Source: Parabacteroides timonensis
GTDB lineage: Bacteria > Bacteroidota > Bacteroidia > Bacteroidales > Tannerellaceae
DNA length: 64,000 bases
Assembly (NCBI RefSeq): GCF_900128505.1
Contig: NZ_LT669941.1
Coordinates: 3,156,420 to 3,220,419, forward strand
Reading direction: 5' to 3'
The first letter of the stretch is position 1, and each line of letters opens with the position of its first letter. Position numbers and translations under genes: made by a program. Of this stretch, positions 16,645 through 26,572 are shown one piece after another. A model generated the notes under the pieces. That model saw only the letters and a list, made by a program, of their open reading frames with translations, searched no databases and had not been told where the DNA came from.

Positions 16645-18924
16645 CTAATCGGCAACACGTCCTACCGACTTAATATTCTTGATTTTGGAGAGTGTCACGC
16701 ACATCTTCTGAATGTCTTCCACATCATGCACTTTCATCTTGATCCGGCCTTCGAACACACCGTCTTTCGCTTCGATCAACAAGCGCATAATGTTCACATT
16801 GAAATCATCGGCAATCGTCTTAGTGATCGTATTCAACACTCCGATCGAGTCGATACCTTTCACTTCCAGCGTAGCTTCGAAAGAGGCATTCTTATGACTG
16901 CTCCACTCGGTATTCAGGATACGTTCGCCGAAACTACTCTTCAAACGCATGGCAATCGGGCAGGAACGTTTATGAACCACCACATTTCCATCGTCGTTGA
17001 TGAAGCCTAACGCATCATCGCCCGGAATCGGTTTACAGCATTCGGCAATCACATAATTGCGTTCGAATGCTTCTTCACGAAGGATATAAGGTTTCGATTT
17101 ATCGTATTTTGTCTTAGGTTTCTCTTCCGGCTTCTCCTCTTCCGTCTTTTTAGAGCCGACACCTAACGCTTGTTTTACGTATTTAAACAAGAGGTTATCC
17201 GTCTTTTCTTTCAGCAACTTCTTGATATTCTCAGGAAGTACCACATCTCCTTTTTCCACGGCATAATAGAACTCTTCACGCTTGGAGAAACCGAAATACA
17301 TACATAGCTTATCCAGATTGGACGTACTTGCTTCCATCTCCGAACGTTTGAATGCAGAGATCACTTTCTCTTCTCCCAGCTTAGCCGCATCTTTGCGGGC
17401 ACGTTTCAATACGGCATCGATCTTGGCTCTCGCCTTTGCCGTCGTGACAAAGTTAAGCCACTCCGCCTGCGGTTCCTGCGAACGGGAAGTCAGGATCTCA
17501 ACCTGGTCACCACTTGCCAACGGATGACTGAGAGGAACCAGGCGATGATTAACCTTCGCTCCGATACATTTATTTCCGATATTGGTATGCAGGGCATAAG
17601 CAAAGTCAAGCGCTGTGGCTCCCTGCGGAAGTGTCTTGATATCTCCTTTCGGAGTAAATACAAATATTTCGGAAGTGAACAGATTCAGTTTGATCGTATC
17701 CAGGAAGTCGAGTGCATTCGGATCCGGACTTTCCAGGATTTCCGTAATAGTCTGAAGCCATTTATCCAGCTCCGTATCTTCTTCTACGCTATGTTCCTTA
17801 TATTTCCAGTGAGCAGCAAACCCTTTCTCGGCAATATCGTCCATACGACGGCTACGGATTTGTATTTCCACCCATTGCCCATCGGGTCCCATGACGGTAA
17901 GATGCAATGCCTGATAACCGTTTGCTTTCGGACGGCTCACCCAGTCACGGATACGGTCCGGACGGATACGGTAGATATCCGTAATAGCAGAATAGATATC
18001 CCAGCACATATTCTTTTCATCCACCCCCGGCAGCGGATCGAAGATGATACGGACAGCATACAGGTCATAGATATCTTCAAAAGTAATCCCTTTGCTTTCC
18101 ATCTTGTTCCAGATGGAATAAGCGGACTTTACGCGGGCTTTCATTTCATAATGCAGCCCCATTTCTTTCAGCTTCTCATCGACAGGAACGGCGAAATGTT
18201 CGAAAAGCTTATTACGGCTTTCTTCCGTCGCCTGCAACTTCTTCTCGATGAAATCATATTCCTGCGGATGTTCATATTTGAAGCTCAAGTCTTCCAGCTC
18301 CGTCTTAATGGTGAAAAGGCCCAGACGATGTGCCAAAGGAGCGTAGAGGTAAAGCGTTTCTCCCGCAATCTTGAACTGTTTGGCGGGAAGCATCGAACCC
18401 AGGGTTCGCATATTATGCAGACGGTCGGCAATCTTGATCAGGATCACCCGGATATCATCACTCATGGTGAGCAATAGCTTACGGAAGTTCTCCGCCTGCG
18501 CCGAGGCTTGTTCCCCGAATATTCCTCCGGATATCTTGGTAAGACCGTCCACGATCTGTGCAATCTTCGGACCGAACATATCACTAATATCCTGTACGGT
18601 GTATTCAGTATCTTCCACTACATCATGGAGGAGAGCGGAACAGATAGAGGTTGAACCCAATCCCATTTCACGGCAAACAATACGCGCCACAGCAATAGGG
18701 TGCATAATATAGGGTTCGCCGGAACGACGTTTTACCCCTGCATGTGCCTGGTTAGCAAAGTTGAACGCCTTAGTGATACGCTCGACTTTTCGTCTATGAT
18801 TTGAATTCAGGTAGTCCTGCAGCAGTTCATTAAACCCATCCTGGATCATCTTCTCATCTGCCGACATGGCCGGTAACATGTCACCGGCTTCCTTTGTGTC
18901 TTTTGTGTCTATCGTATCACTCAT
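16645..18924 (-). CDS. RelA/SpoT-family (p)ppGpp synthetase/hydrolase
   Basis: A 759-aa bifunctional stringent-response enzyme. The HD hydrolase domain carries HAGVKRRSGEPYIMHP (about 56-71) and the catalytic HDVVEDT (about 100-106). The synthetase domain includes DLYAVRIIFD and RPKANGYQALHLTV (about 329-342). A TGS domain starts near residue 415 (VFTPKGDIKTLPQGATALDF) and a C-terminal ACT domain covers about 688-759. The HD motif is intact, so hydrolase activity is expected; synthesis is likely. Bacteroidales often carry two such genes, so I give no symbol. The start at 18924 sits in a leader hairpin described separately. Confidence 0.95.
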   Translation of the reverse strand: MSDTIDTKDTKEAGDMLPAMSADEKMIQDGFNELLQDYLNSNHRRKVERITKAFNFANQAHAGVKRRSGEPYIMHPIAVARIVCREMGLGSTSICSALLHDVVEDTEYTVQDISDMFGPKIAQIVDGLTKISGGIFGEQASAQAENFRKLLLTMSDDIRVILIKIADRLHNMRTLGSMLPAKQFKIAGETLYLYAPLAHRLGLFTIKTELEDLSFKYEHPQEYDFIEKKLQATEESRNKLFEHFAVPVDEKLKEMGLHYEMKARVKSAYSIWNKMESKGITFEDIYDLYAVRIIFDPLPGVDEKNMCWDIYSAITDIYRIRPDRIRDWVSRPKANGYQALHLTVMGPDGQWVEIQIRSRRMDDIAEKGFAAHWKYKEHSVEEDTELDKWLQTITEILESPDPNALDFLDTIKLNLFTSEIFVFTPKGDIKTLPQGATALDFAYALHTNIGNKCIGAKVNHRLVPLSHPLASGDQVEILTSRSQEPQAEWLNFVTTAKARAKIDAVLKRARKDAAKLGEEKVISAFKRSEMEASTSNLDKLCMYFGFSKREEFYYAVEKGDVVLPENIKKLLKEKTDNLLFKYVKQALGVGSKKTEEEKPEEKPKTKYDKSKPYILREEAFERNYVIAECCKPIPGDDALGFINDDGNVVVHKRSCPIAMRLKSSFGERILNTEWSSHKNASFEATLEVKGIDSIGVLNTITKTIADDFNVNIMRLLIEAKDGVFEGRIKMKVHDVEDIQKMCVTLSKIKNIKSVGRVAD

Positions 18925-18962
18925 GGTTACAACCTCTTCTTTTTATATAACGTCTGTAACCA
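18924..18962 (-). promoter_or_regulatory. leader hairpin over the rel start codon
   Basis: TGGTTACA (18924-18931) and TGTAACCA (18955-18962) are perfect inverted repeats. On the mRNA the 3' arm ends in the A of the start codon (TGTAACC-ATG). The loop holds an AGAAGAGG Shine-Dalgarno-like stretch. An 8-bp stem could therefore modulate translation. Confidence 0.4.
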
Positions 18963-18970
18963 CAAATATA
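18963..18970 (-). promoter_or_regulatory. -7 element for the rel gene
   Basis: CAAATATA on the plus strand is TATATTTG on the minus strand, an exact match about 39 nt before the start codon. The transcript should begin near 18957, at the 5' arm of the leader hairpin. Confidence 0.55.
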
Positions 18971-19016
18971 CAAATATTCGTCAAAAATCAACAAGGAAGC
19001 CAGGAAAATAGCGAGT

Positions 19017-20543
19017 TTATCCCACAGGAATCTTTAAGACCTGTCCGGGACGGATATTTGCATTCGGTAATCCATTGGCCTTCTGGATCAATGTGGCCGA
19101 CACTCCGGGATACTTTTTGGATATAGTATACAGAGAATCACCCGACTTAACACGGTAAGAAACAAAGCCATTGCTTTGCTTTTCAACGATTTCTGAAGAA
19201 GAAGTCGTCTTAGTTGTCGTCTTTGCTTTTGAAGCAGAAGCAAATGCCACACCTCCATTGTCCACATATAACGTTAAACGCCGTCCATTGGCCAGCCTGT
19301 TAGATTTCAAGCCGTTCCAGGAACGTACTTCTTTCGGAGTTACTCCGTAACGATCGGATATCGTATAAATATTCTCGCCGGAAGCTACACGATGTGTGAT
19401 CTTCTCACGATTTGAAGTACTTCCTTTGTCTGTTTCGGATGTATTATAAGCCAGGCAACCGGCTAACAGGTCTTCTGCCCGATGGGTATATATCGTGTCC
19501 TCCTTGTCTATAAAAGCATAGGTCTGATTGACCGGAAGCTTCAAAACGGATGGTTCTGCATTTCCGGGAATAATATCACGCTTGTATTGCGGGTTCAGGG
19601 CACGGATCTGCTCTATCTCCATCTGCAACACATCAGCCACCTGTTCCAAATGCAAGGCTTTCGTTACTACCACTGTATCCGTTGCCAACGGCATACTGGT
19701 CTGCATCGGACAAATATTGTGATCGCAATAGTAATTCATAATATAATTGGCCGCGATAAAGAGCGGCACATACGAACGGGTTTCTTTGGGCAGATAAGGG
19801 AAGATATCCCAGAAATCCGTTTTACCTCCCGAGCGGCGTATTGCTTTATTTACATTTCCCGGTCCGCAGTTGTAAGAAGCCAATACCAGGTTCCAGTCGC
19901 CATAAATGGCATACATATCTTTAAAGTAACGGCAGGCGGCATGAGTGGCCTTCACCGGATCACGACGTTCGTCTACCAGACTGTTGATCTCCAAACCGTA
20001 GATCTTTCCGGTCGGAAGCATGAACTGCCACAGACCGCAAGCTCCCACACGGGATAGGGCCACAGGGTTAAGGGCACTTTCCACAATAGCCAGATACTTC
20101 AGTTCGATAGGCAGGTCGTGTTCATCAAGAACCTGTTCGATGATGGGAAAATAAAAATCCGCCATCCCCAGCATATATCGTACAAGGTTACGGCGGCGGT
20201 CAGCATATAAATCGATACAATCGCGTACTACCTTATTATAAGGTAAAGAAATAACGCGTGGCAATCTTTCCAGACGTTCCCGATAGACAGAGTCAGGGAA
20301 GTATACATTAGCATCATCGTCATGGCAATATTCATCTCTCTTGGAGAAATATTGGACGTGCCACGAGCGAAGAAGGCTGTCTACATCAGCATCCAGACTT
20401 TCCGGGATCAGACCGACATCTACAGATAACGAGTCGGCAGAAAGGTTCGAATACTGAGGTTCTTCGTTGTCGGTTATTGCTTCCTGTGCACGGGCAACAG
20501 TAAAAAGACAACAGAGACAGAGTAATGTTAGTAAATATTTCAT
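19017..20543 (-). CDS. MltD-like lytic transglycosylase with LysM
   Basis: A 508-aa envelope enzyme that cleaves peptidoglycan glycan strands. A signal peptide (about 1-19, ending VARAQ) is followed by an SLT domain around residues 130-260. The catalytic Glu is in AIVESALNP (about 155), with GLWQFMLPTGKIYGL and the late motif LASYNCGPGNVNKAI. Two LysM domains bind peptidoglycan: about 386-430 (VASGENIYTISDRYGV) and 461-508 (VKSGDSLYTISKKYPGV). A Ser/Thr/Lys-rich linker separates the LysM domains. It is 6 bp downstream of the DUF5683 gene and belongs to the parA-parB-DUF5683-mltD unit, an arrangement familiar from Bacteroidetes. Confidence 0.93.
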   Translation of the reverse strand: MKYLLTLLCLCCLFTVARAQEAITDNEEPQYSNLSADSLSVDVGLIPESLDADVDSLLRSWHVQYFSKRDEYCHDDDANVYFPDSVYRERLERLPRVISLPYNKVVRDCIDLYADRRRNLVRYMLGMADFYFPIIEQVLDEHDLPIELKYLAIVESALNPVALSRVGACGLWQFMLPTGKIYGLEINSLVDERRDPVKATHAACRYFKDMYAIYGDWNLVLASYNCGPGNVNKAIRRSGGKTDFWDIFPYLPKETRSYVPLFIAANYIMNYYCDHNICPMQTSMPLATDTVVVTKALHLEQVADVLQMEIEQIRALNPQYKRDIIPGNAEPSVLKLPVNQTYAFIDKEDTIYTHRAEDLLAGCLAYNTSETDKGSTSNREKITHRVASGENIYTISDRYGVTPKEVRSWNGLKSNRLANGRRLTLYVDNGGVAFASASKAKTTTKTTSSSEIVEKQSNGFVSYRVKSGDSLYTISKKYPGVSATLIQKANGLPNANIRPGQVLKIPVG

Positions 20544-20549
20544 GTGTTA

Positions 20550-21275
20550 TTAGAATTTTATACTGCAATTCAGGCCATACGACCGGTCACTGAAACTGGT
20601 TTTCGGTGTTACCGCAGGCTCTATCCGCATGCTCAGGTCCGGAGAAATATCGAAGTCGAACAACTGTGCATCCACATACGCATCGATCATACAGAGTGCA
20701 TATACTCCAGCCGTAATGATAAGACTCAAATCCCTGTAACGACGGAAATAGTCCTTACGACTCTTTATATTATCCTGCAACCTCGTATTTGTTATGAAGT
20801 CTGCCGGATCACGCCCATTCTTCTTGGCAATATCCACCCAGGATTTACTCCAGGCTGTCGGATCATTCGGATGATCCCTCACATCGTTCATCAAATCCAG
20901 ATAAGCTGTCGAATAATCCTTATAGTTACGGTTATTCCACGTAACAGCATAGATACATCCCATAAAACCACCATATACGATCGGCAACTTCCAGTATGCC
21001 CTGTTATATATCTGCCCCAACCCCGGCACGAACGAATAAAGAACAGCCCTTGTCGGATTCGGCTTAAACGGTTTCATGTTTATTTCCTTAAACTTGGGTT
21101 GCGGCACAGAATCGGCAGCATGAAGCACAGCCTGCACTGTCGAATCGGGTGGTGCCACCACTACCGTATCAGCATCAAGTATTACTGCTTGTCCCTGTGC
21201 TTTCGCATACATGGAAATACCGGCAAGAACTACCAGCAAGCATAGTATCCTGCTTATTTTTAATTTCATCCTCAC
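20550..21275 (-). CDS. DUF5683 family envelope protein
   Basis: A 241-aa protein with an N-terminal signal or anchor segment (about 5-26), a Pro/Asp-rich stretch, and the DUF5683 core beginning FKPNPTRAVLYSFVPGLGQIYNRAYWKLPIVYGGFMG (about 79-115), which contains hydrophobic helices. A further hydrophobic segment (LSLIITAGVYALCMIDAYVDA) is near the C-terminus. Probably inner-membrane or envelope-associated. It lies between parB (15 bp upstream) and the mltD-like gene (6 bp downstream), which hints at a link between chromosome segregation and cell-wall work. Function not established. Confidence 0.85.
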   Translation of the reverse strand: MRMKLKISRILCLLVVLAGISMYAKAQGQAVILDADTVVVAPPDSTVQAVLHAADSVPQPKFKEINMKPFKPNPTRAVLYSFVPGLGQIYNRAYWKLPIVYGGFMGCIYAVTWNNRNYKDYSTAYLDLMNDVRDHPNDPTAWSKSWVDIAKKNGRDPADFITNTRLQDNIKSRKDYFRRYRDLSLIITAGVYALCMIDAYVDAQLFDFDISPDLSMRIEPAVTPKTSFSDRSYGLNCSIKF

Positions 21276-21290
21276 GAATCTAGCGTCAAC

Positions 21291-22175
21291 TTATTTCAAC
21301 TTATCCAACAGGCCGATCAGCCTTTCCAGTTCTTCTTCCGAGGTAAAAGGAATCGTGATGCGTCCTTTTCCCTTGTCGTTGCATGCCAGTTGTACCTTCG
21401 TATTAAAGAAACGGGACAAATGATCCTTCAGCAGATTAAATTCCTGAGGAAGCATCGGTTTACGTCCGGCTGTATTCTCTTTCTTTTCCGGCGCAACCGC
21501 TTCCGCCCCGTTTCGTACGATCTCTTCTACATTACGTACGGAGAGGCCTTCTGCCAGTATCTGTTCATACAAGGCCAGCTGTACTTCTGGATCTTCCACC
21601 GGCAGCAAGGCACGTGCATGTCCCATATCTATTTTCTTATCTTTCAGCCCCATCTGTATCTCTGCCGGGAGTTTCAACAGGCGGAGATAATTGGCGATGG
21701 TAGCTCGCTTCTTCCCTACCCGTTCGCTAAGTTTCTCCTGGGTAAGGCCGTAGCTGTCTATCAGTTTCTGATAAGCCAATGCAATTTCTATCGAGTTAAG
21801 GTCTTCGCGCTGGATATTTTCAATCAGCGCCATTTCGACTACATTCTCGTCGGCTGCCGTCTTAATATAGGCAGGAATCTGCTCCAGGCCGGCCATCAAC
21901 GATGCCCGGTAACGGCGTTCACCGGAAATAATCATGTACTTCTCCGTACCGATCTCCTTCAAGGTTATCGGCTGGATAACACCCAGTGAACGGATAGAAG
22001 TAGCCAGTTCTTCCAGTGCTTCTTCCTCAAATATAGAACGGGGTTGATCAGGATTGGGCTGGATCTTACTCAGTGCTATTTCACTGATAGAAGACGAACC
22101 TCCGGTTTTAAGGTCGTCCATCGTGATTAAAGCATCTAATCCACGGCCAAGTGCCGATCTTTTCATTACTGCCAT
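21291..22175 (-). CDS. parB: chromosome-partitioning protein ParB
   Basis: A 294-aa ParB/Spo0J-type protein. The N-terminal ParB/Srx domain carries GERRYRAS, the CTP-binding motif, preceded by NPDQPRSIFEEEALEELA. A central helix-turn-helix (LTQEKLSERVGKKRATIANYLRLLKLP) recognises parS. The C-terminal ~50 residues are the dimerisation domain. It starts 9 bp after the parA stop codon, as in the usual parAB operon. I searched by eye for a parS site (TGTTnCACGTGnAACA type) and found none in the window. Confidence 0.97.
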   Translation of the reverse strand: MAVMKRSALGRGLDALITMDDLKTGGSSSISEIALSKIQPNPDQPRSIFEEEALEELATSIRSLGVIQPITLKEIGTEKYMIISGERRYRASLMAGLEQIPAYIKTAADENVVEMALIENIQREDLNSIEIALAYQKLIDSYGLTQEKLSERVGKKRATIANYLRLLKLPAEIQMGLKDKKIDMGHARALLPVEDPEVQLALYEQILAEGLSVRNVEEIVRNGAEAVAPEKKENTAGRKPMLPQEFNLLKDHLSRFFNTKVQLACNDKGKGRITIPFTSEEELERLIGLLDKLK

Positions 22176-22184
22176 AATTTGTCC

Positions 22185-22949
22185 TTATTTATTTTTGTCT
22201 ATCAGCTCTTGCGCAAGCTGCATGTGATTAAGCGCTCCCTTCGACTCGGCATCGTAAAGTATTACGGGTTTACCATAACTAGAGGCTTCACTCAGTTTCA
22301 CATTACGCTGAATAACGGTTGTGAAAACAAGATCGCGGAACGGTCGTTTCACCTCTTCGTAAATCTGGTTGGCCAGACGAAGACGCGAATCGTACATCGT
22401 CAACAGGAATCCTTCAATTTCCAAAGCCGGGTTCAGCTTCGATTTAATAATCTTTATCGTATTCAACAGTTTACTGATACCTTCCAGTGCAAAATACTCG
22501 CATTGAACGGGGATCATTACCGAATCGGCTGCAGTCAGTGCATTCACTGTGATCAGCCCTAAAGAGGGAGAACAGTCAATCAGGATAAAATCGTACATAT
22601 CCTTAAGGGGGACGAGTATCTGTTTCAGGATCTGCTCCCGGTTCTCCATGTTCAGCATTTCAATTTCCGCTCCTACCAGGTCGATGTGAGACGGGATAAT
22701 ATCCAGTCCTTCCACCTCGGTTGGGATAATGGCTCCTTTCGGGTCGTCTCCATTCACCAGACATTCGTAGATGGACAGTTCGACACTCCGAATATCCACA
22801 CCCAGTCCGGAAGAGGCATTTGCCTGCGGATCTGCATCAACAACCAGCACTTTCTTCTCAAGGGCAGCGAGGGATGCAGCCAGATTTATCGTGGTCGTTG
22901 TTTTACCAACCCCACCTTTCTGATTTGCTAAAGCGATAATCTTTCCCAT
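22185..22949 (-). CDS. parA: chromosome-partitioning ATPase ParA/Soj
   Basis: A 254-aa MinD/ParA-type ATPase. The deviant Walker A KGGVGKTTTTINLAA is at residues 10-24, with VVDADPQANAS as A' and ILIDCSPSLG as Walker B. It drives origin segregation together with ParB. First gene of the parA-parB-DUF5683-mltD unit. A minus-strand -7 element at 23062-23069 predicts a leader of about 107 nt that carries the DnaA-box-like words TTATCAACA and TTTTCAACA. Confidence 0.97.
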   Translation of the reverse strand: MGKIIALANQKGGVGKTTTTINLAASLAALEKKVLVVDADPQANASSGLGVDIRSVELSIYECLVNGDDPKGAIIPTEVEGLDIIPSHIDLVGAEIEMLNMENREQILKQILVPLKDMYDFILIDCSPSLGLITVNALTAADSVMIPVQCEYFALEGISKLLNTIKIIKSKLNPALEIEGFLLTMYDSRLRLANQIYEEVKRPFRDLVFTTVIQRNVKLSEASSYGKPVILYDAESKGALNHMQLAQELIDKNK

Positions 22950-23150
22950 ACTTTGTCTTTTAATTCAGAGGCAAAACTAAACATTAAAAATCTAACGATA
23001 TTAGGTTTTTGCAAAACAATGCTCGTTTTGTTGAAAAGTCGCCCTAACTGTTGATAACTTGCAAATATAAACAGAATATTTAATAACTTGTTTCAAATGA
23101 GGCGTATGTGACCGTTTTTTTGGAAATGATAACGTAGTTTTAAAAAAACG
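22950..23150. other. parA upstream region with DnaA-box-like words
   Basis: No gene. TGTTGAAAA (23029-23037) and TGTTGATAA (23049-23057) are one or two bases from the DnaA box on the opposite strand. The -7 element TATATTTG for parA is at 23062-23069 (minus strand). The terminator of the DUF6383 gene bounds the region. Confidence 0.45.
23062..23069 (-). promoter_or_regulatory. -7 element for the parA operon
   Basis: CAAATATA on the plus strand is TATATTTG on the minus strand. It is 113 bp upstream of the parA start codon; the transcript would begin near 23056, within the DnaA-box-like word. Confidence 0.55.
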
Positions 23151-23180
23151 AAACCTCTCCGGTCGTAACCGGAGAGGTTT
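23151..23180 (-). terminator. strong bidirectional terminator
   Basis: A perfect 12-bp stem (AAACCTCTCCGG with CCGGAGAGGTTT) and a 6-nt loop. On the minus strand it is followed by CGTTTTTTT, terminating the DUF6383 gene; on the plus strand it is followed by GTTTTTT. The 180 bp between it and the stop codon at 23361 hold only a weaker hairpin (GGTTC...GAACC near 23288-23307). Confidence 0.85.
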
Positions 23181-23360
23181 GTTTTTTATCTGCTTTCCTC
23201 CTTCGCAGGAGTACTTAACAGATGAACTTTATTTTATTACTTAATATTTCGTCATTCACCTGTTCACCAATCGCAGGTTACTTAATGGTTCCCCCGAAGG
23301 AGAACCATCACATGAAAGACAATTTTTGATTATAAATTTCCTTTATAAATAAGTCATTTC

Positions 23361-26300
23361 TTATTTAACGATTGCTTTAACAGCAGCTTCGCCTTCAACA
23401 GCTACAACAACTACACCAGCAGGAGCAGCGATTTCAGCCTTATCAGAAGCGATTACTGTATTAGCAACTGTCTGACCAAGAACGTTACTGATAGTAACTT
23501 TCTTACCCTGAGCACCAGAGATGATAACACCACCGTCTGTTGCGATTACAGAGATTGTAGATAACGAAGGTTCTTTTTCGTTAGCAACCGGATTCAGTTT
23601 AACGTTTTCGTTCATATTGAATACGTCACCATTTGTATAACCGTTTGTAACAACAACTGTACCGTTAACCCATCTCAGGTAACCTTCCTGGCTTCTTGCA
23701 AGATCTTTTTCTTTTTCAATGCTAGGATTGTATTCTTTCCACTGAGTCTGGATCTTAAATGTACCAGCTTCGTTATCTACATAACGGAATGCGAACTTAG
23801 CCACATTGAATGCCGGAGAGCTCATATCTAACACCAAAGTGTCAGTATTATTATGACGCGGAATATACAGTTTATCACCAGTATGGTAACCATCAACGAA
23901 TGACAATTTAGCCAAGTTTTCGTCTGCTTCAATCTTATTGATATAAGGATTGTTATGCAGATGAGTCTTACCATATATGTTAGCTGTATCAATCAAGTTA
24001 ACCAAGAAGCGACCATACACTGTATCAATAGCTCCAATAGTCTGTGGGTGGCCCGGTACGTTACAACCTTCTTTGTGATAACCGAAACTAGGTTCAACAA
24101 CCAACAGATACTGATAGCAAGTATTAGCATCGTCACCTGTACCACGGTTGATATAAGCAGTATCAGCAAAGATAGCCGGATTCATTTTGAACTGATAATC
24201 GTTATCTATATTCAGGAAGCTCAATGTATCTTTTTCAACAACAGATTTAGCATCCAGTTTTTCATACAATTTCTGAGCGTCGTTTTCCTGACGATAAATG
24301 CTGATAGTATCACCCCACTCAACTTTGATCTTACGGTATTCAGGATCTTCTGTTTTTTCAACGACCATTAAAGCGTTGTCGTCACCGGCGTAAGCAAGCA
24401 TGTTAGCCCATGTACCTTTGCTTGTACTGTTTGCTTGATATACTTTATTTGCACCAACTTCAGCTACTGCATCAATATTAGGAGATGCAGTATAAGCATT
24501 TGCAGCCAGAGTTACATAGTTATAAGTACCATTAGGTTTCATTTTCAGAGCGAAACGTTGAGCGGGACGAGTAATAGCAGGACTTGCATTTTCGTTATCT
24601 AAGTTTTTATCATCACAGATATAGAATTTCAAATTTGCTTCATCATTCAATTTTACAAATTCTCTGTTTTCTCTATTCTGGAATGCATACGGAAGAACAA
24701 CTAAAGTATCTTTCTTTGTAGTCAATTCTTTCTTTGTTTCATTCCAAACATTCATTGTACTTACGACAAGAACAGAATCTATTTCTGTAATATTCTTAGC
24801 GTCGTTTACACCATCAGCTTTTTTCACCAAATGCAAATTCCACTTAGTTGCAACTTCTTTATCTACAGTAGCTCCAATCTGATGAGTTCCATGATTTTCT
24901 GCCCAATAAGCATTAATATCACCATCAGCACTCAAACGAGATTGCCCTAAGTAATAAGTAGTATTACGCAATACGTTATCAGCCTCTACCATGTAGCCAT
25001 CAGTCTTAGTATGGTTTTCTACAAAAGATATTGTAATCAGATCATTTGCAAACTTAGGAGCGTTAGCATCTGCATCTCCTGTAATAGACGCTTTATAAAC
25101 ACCAACCTTATCTGTAGCACGCAATTGAGTCAAAGTCAATTCCACATTTGTATTTTCACGGTTTTTCAGAGTCACAGTCTTACCACCATCAGCAGTAGTC
25201 AATGCCCACTGAGCTTCCGGAGCTTCTGCTATTACACTTGATTTAGCAACATAATCTGCAAAATTCGCATAAGTACCATCTGCCTTTTCGATGTTTCTTA
25301 CAGATAAAATTCCACCAACTTTATACTTATTATCAGTATCTGTCGTATTCTCCTTGCCATTAGCGACATAGCTGATCTTTATAAATTGGCCTTTCAACAG
25401 TGTCTTAAGATCCACAGTATTTTCACCTGCTAATTTAACATATGCCCAAGAATCAGTAACAGTAGCAACCTTGGCTGCACTCAAAACATTAGAATTCTTC
25501 AAAGAAGAAACATAAAGACGATTGGCACCTGCCGTAGCATCAGCATCATCAGATACTTTTACAACAACACCTTCTTCACCATTATCAGCTTTTGAAACAT
25601 GGAAGAAAGAAAGATACTCAGGCTTAACAACATCTGTAGCACTAACTAAAGTAAATTCACCTTCAGCATTTACATCAGTTGCAATTGTTCCTTTTTTCAA
25701 TGCTACAAACTTATCACCATTCTTCAATTGATAATACTTAGTTGCATCATTTGTGGTACCACCAACCTCTACTGCTTTCAATACACCTTTAAATGCATCT
25801 GCTCCAGTAATAGCAACCGTGCTACCTGCAGCCTTTGCTATTGTCAATTCAAAACCATCACCTAATATTTGGTTGATATCATCACCAGCAACACCAACAT
25901 TGTATTCAGCTTCTACAGAAGCGAAAAGAGCTGCCTTTTTAACATCAGCATCTAAAGTAAAGGTACTAGCATCTGTAGTTACGACATACTTAGTTGTAGC
26001 ACCATCAGTTACAGCCAAAACAAAATAAGGAGTTGCAGTAGTTGCTGCAGTTGCATCAACGACAGGTACAACAGCAAAAATTTGTTTATCTGCTAAAGTT
26101 AAAGCTTGTCCTTCTTTATTTAAGATGCGACCATCAGTCTGAAGCGTCCAATAATAAACATCAGGAGTTCCACTTACATACGCTCCTGCCTCTGATTTTG
26201 CATCACCTGTTCCCTTTAGATATGCATTAGCACCTGTTCCAATAGCACCAGAACCATCATTGGTAAAAACAACTAAACGAGCATTATTTGTAAAAGCAGA

Positions 26301-26480
26301 TAATTGACCAGCCACGGCGCTTGCAGGAAGATCATCAACCTCCTTTGCATTAGAAGCAGCTGCTGCTTTTGTTTCAATTGCAGCGGGAGCTGCAAACATG
26401 GCTGTACTTGCGATTGTGCTCATGGAGAATGAGCCTGTCATCAAAGCAACAGCCATCAAAGTAGAAAACTTTTTGTTCAT
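23361..26480 (-). CDS. secreted DUF6383-type surface protein (1039 aa)
   Basis: A 1039-aa exported protein. A signal peptide occupies about residues 1-30 (MNKKFSTLMAVALMTGSFSM, cleavage near MFAAP). The body is very rich in Ala, Thr, Asp, Val and Lys and nearly free of Cys, a composition typical of S-layer-like or other abundant surface proteins. The last ~70 residues (ISVIATDGGVIISGAQGKKVTISNV..., ending EGEAAVKAIVK) match the DUF6383 type of C-terminal domain, which resembles sorting-domain modules. Upstream lie palindromic CGATCG repeats flanking a correctly oriented promoter, as in phase-variable surface glycoproteins of Parabacteroides. Its function is inferred from composition and context only. 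Confidence 0.82.
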   Translation of the reverse strand: MNKKFSTLMAVALMTGSFSMSTIASTAMFAAPAAIETKAAAASNAKEVDDLPASAVAGQLSAFTNNARLVVFTNDGSGAIGTGANAYLKGTGDAKSEAGAYVSGTPDVYYWTLQTDGRILNKEGQALTLADKQIFAVVPVVDATAATTATPYFVLAVTDGATTKYVVTTDASTFTLDADVKKAALFASVEAEYNVGVAGDDINQILGDGFELTIAKAAGSTVAITGADAFKGVLKAVEVGGTTNDATKYYQLKNGDKFVALKKGTIATDVNAEGEFTLVSATDVVKPEYLSFFHVSKADNGEEGVVVKVSDDADATAGANRLYVSSLKNSNVLSAAKVATVTDSWAYVKLAGENTVDLKTLLKGQFIKISYVANGKENTTDTDNKYKVGGILSVRNIEKADGTYANFADYVAKSSVIAEAPEAQWALTTADGGKTVTLKNRENTNVELTLTQLRATDKVGVYKASITGDADANAPKFANDLITISFVENHTKTDGYMVEADNVLRNTTYYLGQSRLSADGDINAYWAENHGTHQIGATVDKEVATKWNLHLVKKADGVNDAKNITEIDSVLVVSTMNVWNETKKELTTKKDTLVVLPYAFQNRENREFVKLNDEANLKFYICDDKNLDNENASPAITRPAQRFALKMKPNGTYNYVTLAANAYTASPNIDAVAEVGANKVYQANSTSKGTWANMLAYAGDDNALMVVEKTEDPEYRKIKVEWGDTISIYRQENDAQKLYEKLDAKSVVEKDTLSFLNIDNDYQFKMNPAIFADTAYINRGTGDDANTCYQYLLVVEPSFGYHKEGCNVPGHPQTIGAIDTVYGRFLVNLIDTANIYGKTHLHNNPYINKIEADENLAKLSFVDGYHTGDKLYIPRHNNTDTLVLDMSSPAFNVAKFAFRYVDNEAGTFKIQTQWKEYNPSIEKEKDLARSQEGYLRWVNGTVVVTNGYTNGDVFNMNENVKLNPVANEKEPSLSTISVIATDGGVIISGAQGKKVTISNVLGQTVANTVIASDKAEIAAPAGVVVVAVEGEAAVKAIVK

Positions 26481-26572
26481 AATTCTAAAATTTAATATTA
26501 ATACTAAAGTGTAATAAGTTCTTATTCAATACGATCGCTACATTTATATACTTCTTTATCCTATGACTAGCG

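Noticed and set aside
17524..18477. 317-aa open frame antisense to the rel gene
   Set aside because: It lies wholly within a strongly recognised Rel/SpoT coding region and shows no family motifs; long antisense frames are a by-product of codon usage here.
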